Source: Burkholderiales bacterium
GTDB lineage: Bacteria; Pseudomonadota; Gammaproteobacteria; Burkholderiales; Burkholderiaceae_C
NCBI GenBank assembly: GCA_029268225.1
Contig: JAJUGJ010000001.1
Span: 62,001 to 126,000, forward strand
Direction of reading: 5' to 3'
Length of the DNA: 64,000 bases
The position numbers and the translations under genes were made by a program. Within the stretch, counting starts at the first letter, position 1; the number at the start of each line of letters is the position of its first letter. The notes below the pieces were generated by a model that saw only the letters and a program-made list of their open reading frames with translations, ran no database searches and was not told the origin of the DNA. This document shows positions 26,360 through 34,509 of this stretch, one piece after another.

Positions 26360-27016
26360 TCAGGGCAACAGACCCTGAGCTTGGCCGAACAGCAGGCCAC
26401 CCACCGCCGCCACGTGAACCACCAGCGTGGCCCAATAGGTGGTCTGAAACGCCTCCTTGCGTGATTTGTGACGCAGGATCTGCTGGGCGATCCGCGCTCC
26501 TGGCCAACCACCCAGCAAGCTCCACAGGTGCAGGCTGTTCTCCGGGGTGCGCCATTGGCCGCGCTGCGCCGCCCATTTATCGCGCCAATACACGACAAAG
26601 GTCCAGACATTGAGCCCCAACCAGGCCGGAACGACCCAGGCCGGCAAACGCTGGGTCGCGCTGGCCCAGCCCAGCACGGCAGCCCACAACAGCGCGGCCC
26701 ACAGGATCGGCCTCAGCCAGGGGTCGCGTGGTGCGGACGCAGGGGACGCCGCGCGCGCACGGCCACGCATGGGCGCATGGTTGGAAGCAGGCACCCGCCC
26801 TGTCGAGCGGGGCGCAAGCCCCTGCACGGCCACCGCACGCGGCCCCTTGCCGCCCACATGGACCAGCTCATAGCGCACAACCTGCCCCACCTGCGGCGTC
26901 CAACCTCGCTGCACGTCCTTCACATGGAAGAACACATCTTGCGTGTCAGCCGTGCCTTCGATGAAACCGAAGCCCCGGCCTGCCTCCCAGCGGATCACCT
27001 TGCCTGTTTTGTTCAT
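26360..27016 (-). CDS. Cold-shock domain fused to DUF1294 membrane domain
   Basis: 218 residues. A cold-shock domain covers residues 1-70 with RNP1-like GRGFGFIEG and RNP2-like VFFHV. After a basic linker, the C-terminal half holds three or four hydrophobic helices with the DUF1294 signature YWRDKWAA ... WRTPENSLHLWSLLGGWPGA. The fusion suggests a nucleic-acid-binding module held at the membrane; no function is proven. ATG 27016 is used. The last base abuts the convergent HxlR gene stop. A strong terminator at 27021-27043 separates it from glnS upstream, so it needs its own promoter or readthrough. Confidence 0.87.
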   Translation of the reverse strand: MNKTGKVIRWEAGRGFGFIEGTADTQDVFFHVKDVQRGWTPQVGQVVRYELVHVGGKGPRAVAVQGLAPRSTGRVPASNHAPMRGRARAASPASAPRDPWLRPILWAALLWAAVLGWASATQRLPAWVVPAWLGLNVWTFVVYWRDKWAAQRGQWRTPENSLHLWSLLGGWPGARIAQQILRHKSRKEAFQTTYWATLVVHVAAVGGLLFGQAQGLLP

Positions 27017-27020
27017 GATG

Positions 27021-27043
27021 CAAAAAGGGGCCGAAGCCCCTTT
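27021..27043 (-). terminator. Rho-independent terminator of glnS
   Basis: Read on the - strand: AAAGGGGC, loop TTCG, GCCCCTTT, with the 3' arm running into TTTTTG. An 8-bp perfect stem with a UUCG tetraloop begins 20 bases after the glnS stop codon. It ends five bases before the start of the cold-shock/DUF1294 gene, so that gene's ribosome-binding site overlaps the terminator. Confidence 0.9.
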
Positions 27044-27062
27044 GAATGGTGTCAAACTGTGA

Positions 27063-28871
27063 TCACTTGGCCCAGTTGCCGTCCTTCAGGCCCGTGATCT
27101 TGTTGAACACAGGCTTGCCAGGCTGGTGGTCCAGGCGGTCAGCCACGAAGTAGCCGAAGCGCTCGAACTGGAACTTCTGATCGGGCAGCGCCGCAGCCAG
27201 CGAAGGCTCGACATAGGCCGTGACCACCTTCTTGCTGTCCGGGTTCAGGGCGGCCAGGAAGTCCTTGCCACCGGCGTCGGGTTGCGGATCGGTGAACAGG
27301 CGGTCGTAGATGCGCACTTCGGCGGCGACGCCATCGGCCACGCCCACCCAGGTGATGGCGGCCTTGACCTTGACCGAGTCGGCGCCCGGGGTGCCGCTCT
27401 TGGTGTCGGGCACGACAGTGGCCAGCACCTCGGTGACGCGGCCCTCGGCGTCCTTGACACAGCCGGTGCACTCGATGACGTAGCCACCCTTCAGGCGCAC
27501 CTTGTTGCCAGGGAACAGGCGCTTGTAGCCCTTGGGCGGCACCTCTTCAAAGTCCTCACGCTCGATCCAGACTTCCTTGCCGATCGTGAAATGACGCGTC
27601 GGGGCTACCTGCCCTTCGGGCGGATGCGGCAGCGCGGGCAACGCGCATGGCTCCAGATGACCGGCGCCCATCACCTCGTCCCAGTTGGTCAGCGTGAGCT
27701 TGACCGGGTCGAGCACGACCATGCCACGGTGCGCCTTGTTCTCCAAGTCGTCACGCAGCGCGATGTCCAGGGTGCTGTAGTCGATCCAGCTGTCGGACTT
27801 GGTCACGCCGATCCGCTCGGCGAACAGTTGCAGCGCCTCGGGCGTGTAGCCGCGGCGGCGCAGACCCACGATGGTCGGCATGCGCGGGTCATCCCAGCCG
27901 CTCACGGTGCCCTCGTCCACCAGTTGCTTGAGCTTGCGCTTGCTGGTGATGACGTAGGTGAGGTTCAGGCGGGCGAACTCGTACTGGTGCGGCGTGGGTT
28001 GCTGCAGCAGGCCGCCTTCGGCCAGACGAGCTAGCAACCAGTCGTAGAACGGGCGCTGGTCTTCGAATTCGAGCGTGCAGATCGAGTGGGTGATCTGCTC
28101 GAGCGCGTCCTCGATGGGGTGCGCGAAGGTGTACATCGGGTAGATGCACCACTTGTCGCCCGTGTTGTGGTGCGTGGCACGGCGGATGCGGTAGATCGCC
28201 GGGTCACGCAGGTTGATGTTGGGCGAGGCCATGTCGATCTTGGCGCGCAAGACCATGCTGCCGTCGGCGTGCTGGCCGTCGCGCATTTCGTGAAAGCGCG
28301 CCAGGTTCTCGGCCGGTGTGCGGCTGCGGAAGGGGCTGTCCTTGCCCGGCGTGGAGAAGTCGCCGCGGTTGGCGCGCATCTCTTCGGGCGTCTGCTCGTC
28401 GACATAGGCCAAGCCGGCTTCGATCAGGTACTCGGCAGCCCGGTACATGAAGTCGAAGTAATTGCTGGCGTAGTACAGGTGCTCTTGCGCCTGACCGTTG
28501 AAGTTGGATGTCCACTCGAAACCCAGCCACTTCACCGCATCAATGATGGCGTTGACGTATTCCGTCTCTTCCTTCTCGGGGTTGGTGTCGTCGAAACGCA
28601 GGTGGCAGACACCGCCATAGTCACGCGCCAGCCCGAAGTTCAGGCAGATGCTCTTGGCATGGCCAATGTGCAGGTAGCCGTTCGGCTCGGGCGGAAAGCG
28701 GGTGCGGATCTTGGCCGGGTCGGGTTCGCCGGCGGCGTGGTGGGCGGCATCGCCCGGGGTGCCGGCCCAGCGACGGCTGGCGTAGGTGCCCTGTTCCAGG
28801 TCGCGGTCGATGATCGCGCGCAGGAAATTGCTGGTCTTGGCGGAAATGGTGTCGTCAGTCGGGGCGTTCAT
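27063..28871 (-). CDS. glnS: Glutamine--tRNA ligase
   Basis: 602 residues, class I synthetase. HIGH motif in PEPNGYLHIGHAKS (His68-His71). The KMSKS-equivalent is in VITSKRKL. The LRFDDTNPEKE segment follows the active-site entrance, and the C-terminal half carries the two anticodon-binding beta-barrels. The FDDTNPEKE and WLGFEW pattern is that of bacterial GlnRS rather than GluRS. Charges tRNA-Gln directly in the cytoplasm. Diverges from the second PPK2 gene across 81 bases and ends at its own terminator. Confidence 0.96.
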   Translation of the reverse strand: MNAPTDDTISAKTSNFLRAIIDRDLEQGTYASRRWAGTPGDAAHHAAGEPDPAKIRTRFPPEPNGYLHIGHAKSICLNFGLARDYGGVCHLRFDDTNPEKEETEYVNAIIDAVKWLGFEWTSNFNGQAQEHLYYASNYFDFMYRAAEYLIEAGLAYVDEQTPEEMRANRGDFSTPGKDSPFRSRTPAENLARFHEMRDGQHADGSMVLRAKIDMASPNINLRDPAIYRIRRATHHNTGDKWCIYPMYTFAHPIEDALEQITHSICTLEFEDQRPFYDWLLARLAEGGLLQQPTPHQYEFARLNLTYVITSKRKLKQLVDEGTVSGWDDPRMPTIVGLRRRGYTPEALQLFAERIGVTKSDSWIDYSTLDIALRDDLENKAHRGMVVLDPVKLTLTNWDEVMGAGHLEPCALPALPHPPEGQVAPTRHFTIGKEVWIEREDFEEVPPKGYKRLFPGNKVRLKGGYVIECTGCVKDAEGRVTEVLATVVPDTKSGTPGADSVKVKAAITWVGVADGVAAEVRIYDRLFTDPQPDAGGKDFLAALNPDSKKVVTAYVEPSLAAALPDQKFQFERFGYFVADRLDHQPGKPVFNKITGLKDGNWAK

Positions 28872-28952
28872 CCCTCGATTCTACGGGGCCGCTGGCCAGA
28901 TGAGGCCACGCGCGCTATAAGGAAAGCCTGTTCACCTGCACTCTCGACCACC

Positions 28953-29855
28953 ATGGGCAACGGCAAAGACAACGGTAAGGACAAGGGCAAGAACAAAGCC
29001 AAAGGCGGCAGCCAGGCCGGTGACAAAGACGATGGCCCGGCTGGCAAGAACAGTAAGGCCGCGAGTGGCTTGAGCAAGAAGGATTACGAGGCCTTGCTGG
29101 AGCCGCTGCAGATCGAGCTCAACGGCATGGCCCGCTGGCTGGCTCACCACGGCAAACGCCTGGTGGTGATCTTTGAAGGACGGGACACGGCCGGCAAAGG
29201 TGGTGCCATCAACGCGATTGCCGACTGCCTGAGCCCACGCCAGTGTCACGTCGTGGCCCTGAGCAAGCCGTCCGAGGACGAGCAAGGGCAGTGGTATTTC
29301 CAGCGCTATGTGCCCCACCTGCCCACCGCCGGGCAGATCACCCTGTTTGACCGCAGTTGGTACAACCGCCCCGGTGTGGAGACCGTGATGGGCTTTTGCC
29401 AGCCACAGGACACGGAGCGCTTTTTCAAGCAAGCCCCGGTGTTCGAACAGTTGCTGGTGGACGACGGCATCTTGCTGTTCAAGTACTGGCTCACGGTGGA
29501 CCAGGCCCAGCAGGAAGAACGCTTTGCCGAGCGCCGCGAAGACCCGCTCAAACGCTGGAAGCTGTCACCGATCGACCTGGTAGCGCGCGAGAAGTACGAA
29601 GACTATGGCCGCGCCCGAGACCGCATGCTGGCTGCGACCCACACCTCGCACGCGCCGTGGACGCTGGTGGATTTCAACGACCAGCGCCTGGGCCGTTTGA
29701 CCCTGATCCGTCATTTGCTGGACCATCTGCCGGACACGCAGGTGCCCGAGCAGACGATCGAGTTTCCGCCGCTGCCGGGCAAGCCCGCCCAGGAATCTTT
29801 CAGCGGCCCTTTGAAGCCGATCCCGCCGTTCAAACTGCCGACGTCAGTGGACTGA
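28953..29855 (+). CDS. Polyphosphate kinase 2 family protein (second paralogue)
   Basis: 300 residues. Residues 1-40 are a hydrophilic Lys/Gly/Asp-rich extension. The PPK2 core has Walker A EGRDTAGKGG (about 75-84), LFDRSWYNR, LFKYWLTV and DPLKRWKLSPID. It differs from the paralogue at 627 in its charged N-terminus and in lacking the N-terminal acidic segment. Predicted reaction: nucleotide phosphorylation from polyphosphate, or the reverse. ATG 28953 is the only start after the glnS promoter region. Converges on the DUF1289 gene with a 16-base gap. Confidence 0.9.
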   Translation: MGNGKDNGKDKGKNKAKGGSQAGDKDDGPAGKNSKAASGLSKKDYEALLEPLQIELNGMARWLAHHGKRLVVIFEGRDTAGKGGAINAIADCLSPRQCHVVALSKPSEDEQGQWYFQRYVPHLPTAGQITLFDRSWYNRPGVETVMGFCQPQDTERFFKQAPVFEQLLVDDGILLFKYWLTVDQAQQEERFAERREDPLKRWKLSPIDLVAREKYEDYGRARDRMLAATHTSHAPWTLVDFNDQRLGRLTLIRHLLDHLPDTQVPEQTIEFPPLPGKPAQESFSGPLKPIPPFKLPTSVD

Positions 29856-29871
29856 AGCGCCACTGTGTGGA

Positions 29872-30294
29872 TCACCGCTGCGGCTTGGCCCGCTCCTGGG
29901 CGCGCTCGGCATAGCGGTTGAAACGCCAGGCCGTGCCTTCGGCGGTGATGCGACGCCAGGTGGCGCGCTTCTCCGCGGGGCTCATCTCGGGCCAGTGCTG
30001 CACCTCGGCAAAAGTGCGGCCGCAGCCCTTGCACAGGGCATCCCCCTGGCTGGTGGAGCAGATGGCAATGCAGGGCGTGTCGGGCAGGCTGTCGTACCAG
30101 GCCAGCCAGGGGCCATGGAAGTGCGCAGGCATGCTGGCCTCATCGCATTCGACTTCCTGATGGCGGTCGAGCAACGCCAGCAAGGCGGTCAACTGGGCCA
30201 CCGCGTCCTGCGGCGTCCAACCGGCGACCGGCGCCTCGCGGCCACGCCACCATTGCAGTGCAGCCTCGATGTCGGTGCGGTGGATGCCGGCCAT
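29872..30294 (-). CDS. DUF3717 and DUF1289 domain protein
   Basis: 140 residues. The N-terminal 55 residues (AGIHRTDIEAALQWWRGRE) resemble DUF3717. The C-terminal part is a DUF1289 module with the Cys arrangement PCIAICS ... LCKGCGRTFAEV and then WRRITAEG. The four or so clustered cysteines suggest a metal or Fe-S site, not demonstrated for the family as far as I know. ATG 30294 is preferred to an upstream in-frame TTG at 30321. It lies 58 bases downstream of trpS on the same strand and is probably co-transcribed. Confidence 0.8.
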   Translation of the reverse strand: MAGIHRTDIEAALQWWRGREAPVAGWTPQDAVAQLTALLALLDRHQEVECDEASMPAHFHGPWLAWYDSLPDTPCIAICSTSQGDALCKGCGRTFAEVQHWPEMSPAEKRATWRRITAEGTAWRFNRYAERAQERAKPQR

Positions 30295-30352
30295 GGCGAC
30301 AGCTTTCAGCAGAGGGTCCAAGAATCAGCGAGGGAGCGTGGTCGCCCCGGCT

Positions 30353-31699
30353 TCAGGCCTGGGCCGCCTTGCTCGCCTTGGCAGCCTGCTCTGCGGCCTC
30401 GTGGGCCTGCAGCGCCGCCAGGGCCGCTTCGACGGCTTCGCGGCTGACGCCTTCGGCCAGGCTCACCGGGGCTTCAGCCAAGGGCGCTGCCCCTTCGGTC
30501 TTGAAGCGCTTGACCCAGGCCCCCGCCACGCGGCCTTCGGCAAAGGCCTGGCTTTGCAGCAGCAGATCGCCGTGGGCGGTGGTCAGCTTGAAGTAGAACT
30601 GGCCATCGGCTTCGCGGTATTGCTTGAAGACGGCCAGCTCGGCCTTGTGCGCGGGGCCGGTCTTGACCTCGACGGCCCCCGAGGCCACCATGCGGCGCAG
30701 GCCGACGGCGTGGCGCAATTCTTTGAGGAAGGGCGTGGCACGTGCCCGGGCCTTGTCGGCACCGGCTTGCAACACGGACTCGATCTGCTCGGGGTGGGCC
30801 ACCAGTTCGGCATAGCGGGCGCGCATCGGGCCCACGTGGGCTTCGATCAGATCGACCAGGCGCTGCTTGGCCTCACCCCAGGCCAGGCCGGCGCGCAGGT
30901 CGGCGCGGAAGGCCTCGCGCTGAGCGGCGTCTGCAAAGGCGTCGAACAGGGTCACGAGGTGTGCGCCTTCGGGGTCCTTGGGCTCGCCGGGCAGTTTGGA
31001 GTCGGTCACCACGCGGGCAATGGCCTGCTGCAGCGCCTTCGGGCCACCTTCGAACAAGGGCACGGTGTTGTCGTAGCTCTTGCTCATCTTGCGGCCATCC
31101 AGCCCAGGCAGGGTCGCCACGGCGTCTTCAATCTCGGCTTCCGGCAGCACGAACAGGTCCTTGCCGCCGCCGTAGAGGTGGTTGAAGCGCATCGCCACGT
31201 CGCGCGCCATCTCGATGTGCTGGATCTGGTCACGGCCCACGGGCACGCGGTGGGCGTTGAACATCAGGATGTCGGCCGCCATCAGGATGGGGTAGCAGTA
31301 CAGACCCATGGTGATGTTGGCGTCCGGATCCTCTTCCTTGGCCACGTTGGCGTCCACCGACGCCTTGTAAGCGTGAGCGCGGTTCATCTGACCCTTGGCG
31401 GTCACGCAGGTCAGCAGCCAGTTCAGCTCGGTGATCTCGGGGATGTCGCTCTGGGCGTAGAAGGTCACGCGCTCGGTGTCCAGGCCCGCGGCCAGCCAGG
31501 TGGCGGCGATTTCCAGACGCGAACGGGCGATGCGAGCCGGGTCGTCGCACTTGATGAGCGCGTGGTAGTCGGCCAGGAAGAAGAAGCTCTCGACCCCCGG
31601 CTCGCGGCTGGCCGCAATGGCCGGACGGATGGCGCCGACGTAGTTGCCCAGGTGAGGGGTACCCGTGGTGGTGATGCCAGTGAGAACGCGTTGGGTCAT
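30353..31699 (-). CDS. trpS: Tryptophan--tRNA ligase with C-terminal extension
   Basis: 448 residues. HIGH-like motif in TGTPHLGNYVGA (about residues 12-23) and KMSKS in DGRKMSKSYDN. The catalytic and anticodon domains end near residue 335. An additional 110 residues follow: a beta-strand-like segment (QFYFKLTTAHGDLLLQS), reminiscent of the short YegP/DUF1508 fold, then an Ala-rich helical tail. E. coli TrpRS is about 334 residues, so this extension is extra and of unknown role. ATG 31699 is the obvious start; the frame extension to 31783 overlaps the purN promoter. Diverges from purN across 99 bases. Confidence 0.94.
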   Translation of the reverse strand: MTQRVLTGITTTGTPHLGNYVGAIRPAIAASREPGVESFFFLADYHALIKCDDPARIARSRLEIAATWLAAGLDTERVTFYAQSDIPEITELNWLLTCVTAKGQMNRAHAYKASVDANVAKEEDPDANITMGLYCYPILMAADILMFNAHRVPVGRDQIQHIEMARDVAMRFNHLYGGGKDLFVLPEAEIEDAVATLPGLDGRKMSKSYDNTVPLFEGGPKALQQAIARVVTDSKLPGEPKDPEGAHLVTLFDAFADAAQREAFRADLRAGLAWGEAKQRLVDLIEAHVGPMRARYAELVAHPEQIESVLQAGADKARARATPFLKELRHAVGLRRMVASGAVEVKTGPAHKAELAVFKQYREADGQFYFKLTTAHGDLLLQSQAFAEGRVAGAWVKRFKTEGAAPLAEAPVSLAEGVSREAVEAALAALQAHEAAEQAAKASKAAQA

Positions 31700-31798
31700 G
31701 AGAGGGTGGCCAAAGGTCGGAACAAGAGGGAAATTGTAGGGGCTCCCCCTTGCGCCCGCTCCCCGAACCAAGACACGACCCACTACACTCTAGGCCGC

Positions 31799-32431
31799 AT
31801 GAAAAACATCGTCATCCTGATCTCCGGCCGCGGCTCCAACATGGAGGCCATCGTCAACGCCTGTCAGCGTGAGGGCTGGCCTGCCCGCATCGCGGCGGTG
31901 ATCAGCAACAAGGCCTCGGCCAGCGGCCTGCTGTTTGCGGCCACCCAGGGCATCGCCACTGCCGTGGTCGACCACAAGGCCTTTGACAGCCGCGAGGCCT
32001 TCGATGCCGAACTGGCCCGCGTGATCGACGGCTACCAGCCCGATGTGGTGGTGCTGGCGGGCTTCATGCGCATCCTGACCGAAGGTTTTGTGCGCCATTA
32101 CGAAGGCCGCCTGCTCAACATCCACCCCTCGCTGCTGCCGGCCTTCCCCGGCTTGCACACGCACCAACGTGCCATCGACGCGGGCTGCAAGCTGGCCGGC
32201 GCGACCGTGCACTTCGTGACGCCCGAACTGGACCACGGCCCCATCGTGCTGCAAGCCGCCGTGCCGGTGCTGGCCGATGACACCGAAGACAGCCTGTCGG
32301 CGCGCGTGCTGACGCACGAACACGTGATCTACCCGCAGGCCGTGCGCTGGCTGGTGGAAGACCAGTTGAGCGTGAACGACGGCGTGGTGCGCCACCGCCA
32401 AGGTGCCACGCAGGTGCGCTGGGGCGGTTGA
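31799..32431 (+). CDS. purN: Phosphoribosylglycinamide formyltransferase
   Basis: 210 residues. It starts MKNIVILISGRGSNMEAIV (substrate phosphate loop) and has the catalytic Asn-His-Asp set in NIHPSLLPAFPG and ELDHGPIV. It transfers a formyl group from 10-formyltetrahydrofolate to GAR, the third step of purine synthesis. It has the expected length. The GST gene begins 43 bases downstream on the same strand. Confidence 0.96.
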   Translation: MKNIVILISGRGSNMEAIVNACQREGWPARIAAVISNKASASGLLFAATQGIATAVVDHKAFDSREAFDAELARVIDGYQPDVVVLAGFMRILTEGFVRHYEGRLLNIHPSLLPAFPGLHTHQRAIDAGCKLAGATVHFVTPELDHGPIVLQAAVPVLADDTEDSLSARVLTHEHVIYPQAVRWLVEDQLSVNDGVVRHRQGATQVRWGG

Positions 32432-32474
32432 GCCGTGTGACGGCCGCGCCCCTCGGGTCACGGCCTCGGATGCC

Positions 32475-33101
32475 ATGAGCACCCTGCCCCTTCTGTTCTC
32501 GTACCGGCGCTGCCCTTACGCCATCCGTGCCCGCCTGGCGCTGTGGCAAGCGGGCCTGGCCGTGCAGGTGCACGAGGTGTCGCTGCGCGACAAGCCGGCC
32601 GAACTGCTGCGGCTGTCGCCCAAGGGCACGGTGCCGGTGCTGTGTCTGCCCGACGGCACGGTGCTGGAGCAAAGCCTGGACATCATGCGCTGGGCCCTGG
32701 CGCAGCACGACCCGGATGGCTGGCTGCAAGCTGCCCCAATCGAGGCCATGCTGGCCCTGATCGCCCAAAACGACGGGCCCTTCAAACAGCTGCTCGACCG
32801 CTACAAGTACGCCGAGCGGCACCCAGAACGCACGGCAAGCGAATGGAGAGATGAAGCCGTCCGCACGCACCTGGCCGACCTGGAAGCGCGACTGCAGCAC
32901 CAGCCCTGCCTGTTCGGCCCACGCTGGTCGCTGGCCGACATGGCCCTGCTGCCTTTCGTGCGCCAGTTTGCCCAGGTGGACCGCACCTGGTTCGATGCCA
33001 CCCCGGCCTTGCCCGCCCTCCGCGCCTGGCTGCAACGCGGCCTGGACCTGCCCCTGTTTGCCACCGTGATGGCCAAACCGGATCGCTCCGCGCAAGGCTG
33101 A
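32475..33101 (+). CDS. Glutathione S-transferase-like protein with CPYA active site
   Basis: 208 residues. The N-terminal thioredoxin-like domain carries RRCPYAIRAR with Cys13 in a CPYA motif, and LEQSLDIMRW supplies the glutathione gamma-glutamyl contact. The all-helical C-terminal domain follows from about residue 90. A catalytic cysteine rather than Ser/Tyr suggests omega- or glutaredoxin 2-like chemistry such as thiol transfer or dehydroascorbate reduction. The substrate is unknown. It lies between purN and the LRR kinase on the same strand. Confidence 0.87.
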   Translation: MSTLPLLFSYRRCPYAIRARLALWQAGLAVQVHEVSLRDKPAELLRLSPKGTVPVLCLPDGTVLEQSLDIMRWALAQHDPDGWLQAAPIEAMLALIAQNDGPFKQLLDRYKYAERHPERTASEWRDEAVRTHLADLEARLQHQPCLFGPRWSLADMALLPFVRQFAQVDRTWFDATPALPALRAWLQRGLDLPLFATVMAKPDRSAQG

Positions 33102-33143
33102 TCGCCCAACTGGATCGGCCGCGATCACGCCCACACCCTGCCC

Positions 33144-34487
33144 ATGGACACCCTGAACCGACTGCGCGCAGGCCAACTGGCCGGCGTCACCCGCCTCGAC
33201 CTGTCTTGCGGCCTGACCGACCTCCCTGAAGAGGTGTTCGCCCTGGCCGACACGCTGGAAGTGCTCAACCTGAGCGGCAACCGGCTGCGCCGCCTGCCGG
33301 ATCTGAGCCGCTTGCATCGGCTGAAGGTGCTGTTCTGCTCGGACAACGACCTCACCGAGGTGCCCGAACACCTGGGCGACTGCCCCAGTCTGCGCATGGT
33401 GGGCTTCAAGTCCAACCGCATCCGCCATGTGCCGGCCTCGGCCCTGCCGCCCGCGCTGCGCTGGCTGATCCTCACCGCCAACGAGATCGAGACGCTGCCC
33501 GACACCATCGGCCAGTGCACAGGCCTGGAGAAGGTGGCGCTGGCCGGCAACCGCTTGCGCAGCCTTCCCGAGAGCATGGCCGCTTGCCAGCAACTGGGTC
33601 TGCTGCGGATCTCGGCCAACGACTTCCACACCCTGCCCGGCTGGTTGCTGACCTTGCCCAAACTGGCCTGGCTGGCCTACGGGGGCAACCCATGTGAGGT
33701 CGCCGCGGCAAGCGGCGCGTCGACACCTGTTGCTGCGGCGCAAGCCTCCTGGGCGCTCATCCCCTGGTCGAGCCTGACACTGGCCCACCTGCTGGGTGAA
33801 GGCGCGTCCGGCCACATCCATGCGGGCACGTGGCGGCGCACACCCTCAGTCGAACCGGAAGCCGTGGCGGTGAAAGTCTTCAAGGGGGCCCTGACCAGCG
33901 ACGGGCTACCGGACCAGGAGATGCAGGCCTGCCTGACCGCGGGCAGACACCCGCACCTGATCCCGGTGCACGGTGTGCTGCAAGGTCATCCCGAAGGTCG
34001 GCAAGGTCTGGTGATGCCACAGCTGGATGCCAGCTGGCGCGTGCTGGCCGGGCCGCCCAGCCTGGACAGTTGCACCCGCGATGTGTACGCGTCGGATGCG
34101 GCCTGGTCCATCAATACCGCCTGGCGCCTCGCGCAAGGCATCGCCTCGGCGACCGCGCACCTGCACGCCCGCGGCGTGCTGCACGGCGATCTGTATGCGC
34201 ACAACATCCTGTGGCGCTCGGACGGGCAGGCTCTGCTCGGTGACTTCGGCGCCGCGTCCATCTTGCCGACGGGTGCGACACAACAGGCCCCCCGCGATGC
34301 GCTGGCCAGAATGGACACGCTGGCGTTTGGCCACCTGCTCGAAGAACTGCTGCAAGGCACCGCTGCCGCCGAGGGCGATGATCCGCGTGCACAGACTTTG
34401 CGTCAATGGCAGGCGCGTTGCACCAATGCGAACGTGCTCGATCGACCCAGCATGCAAGAGGTGCATCAGGCACTGCGCCAAGCCTGA
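33144..34487 (+). CDS. Leucine-rich repeat protein fused to a eukaryotic-like protein kinase
   Basis: 447 residues. Residues of about 15-185 form six or seven LRRs (for example VLNLSGNRLRRLP and KVALAGNRLRSLP). A kinase domain spans about 213-445. The kinase key residues are present: glycine loop GEGASG (218-223), Lys244 in VAVKVF, a plausible helix-C Glu259, catalytic loop HGDLYAHN (Asp349, Asn354) and DFG (367-369). No membrane segment or signal peptide is evident, so it is probably cytoplasmic, though the glycine loop is HIHAG rather than canonical. Substrate and ligand are unknown; LRR may bind a partner protein. It converges on the RCC1 gene with a 22-base gap. Confidence 0.9.
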   Translation: MDTLNRLRAGQLAGVTRLDLSCGLTDLPEEVFALADTLEVLNLSGNRLRRLPDLSRLHRLKVLFCSDNDLTEVPEHLGDCPSLRMVGFKSNRIRHVPASALPPALRWLILTANEIETLPDTIGQCTGLEKVALAGNRLRSLPESMAACQQLGLLRISANDFHTLPGWLLTLPKLAWLAYGGNPCEVAAASGASTPVAAAQASWALIPWSSLTLAHLLGEGASGHIHAGTWRRTPSVEPEAVAVKVFKGALTSDGLPDQEMQACLTAGRHPHLIPVHGVLQGHPEGRQGLVMPQLDASWRVLAGPPSLDSCTRDVYASDAAWSINTAWRLAQGIASATAHLHARGVLHGDLYAHNILWRSDGQALLGDFGAASILPTGATQQAPRDALARMDTLAFGHLLEELLQGTAAAEGDDPRAQTLRQWQARCTNANVLDRPSMQEVHQALRQA

Positions 34488-34509
34488 TGCCCGACAAGGT
34501 CGGCCGAAG

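Noticed and set aside
30269..31798. N-terminal extension of purN (frame open to 30269)
   Set aside because: It is antisense to trpS. PurN homologues start at the MKNIVILISGRG segment, encoded from 31799.
34491..34503. CCGAC-AAG-GTCGG dyad between the kinase and RCC1 genes as a terminator
   Set aside because: A 5-bp stem with a 3-base loop and no T-run is too weak to call.
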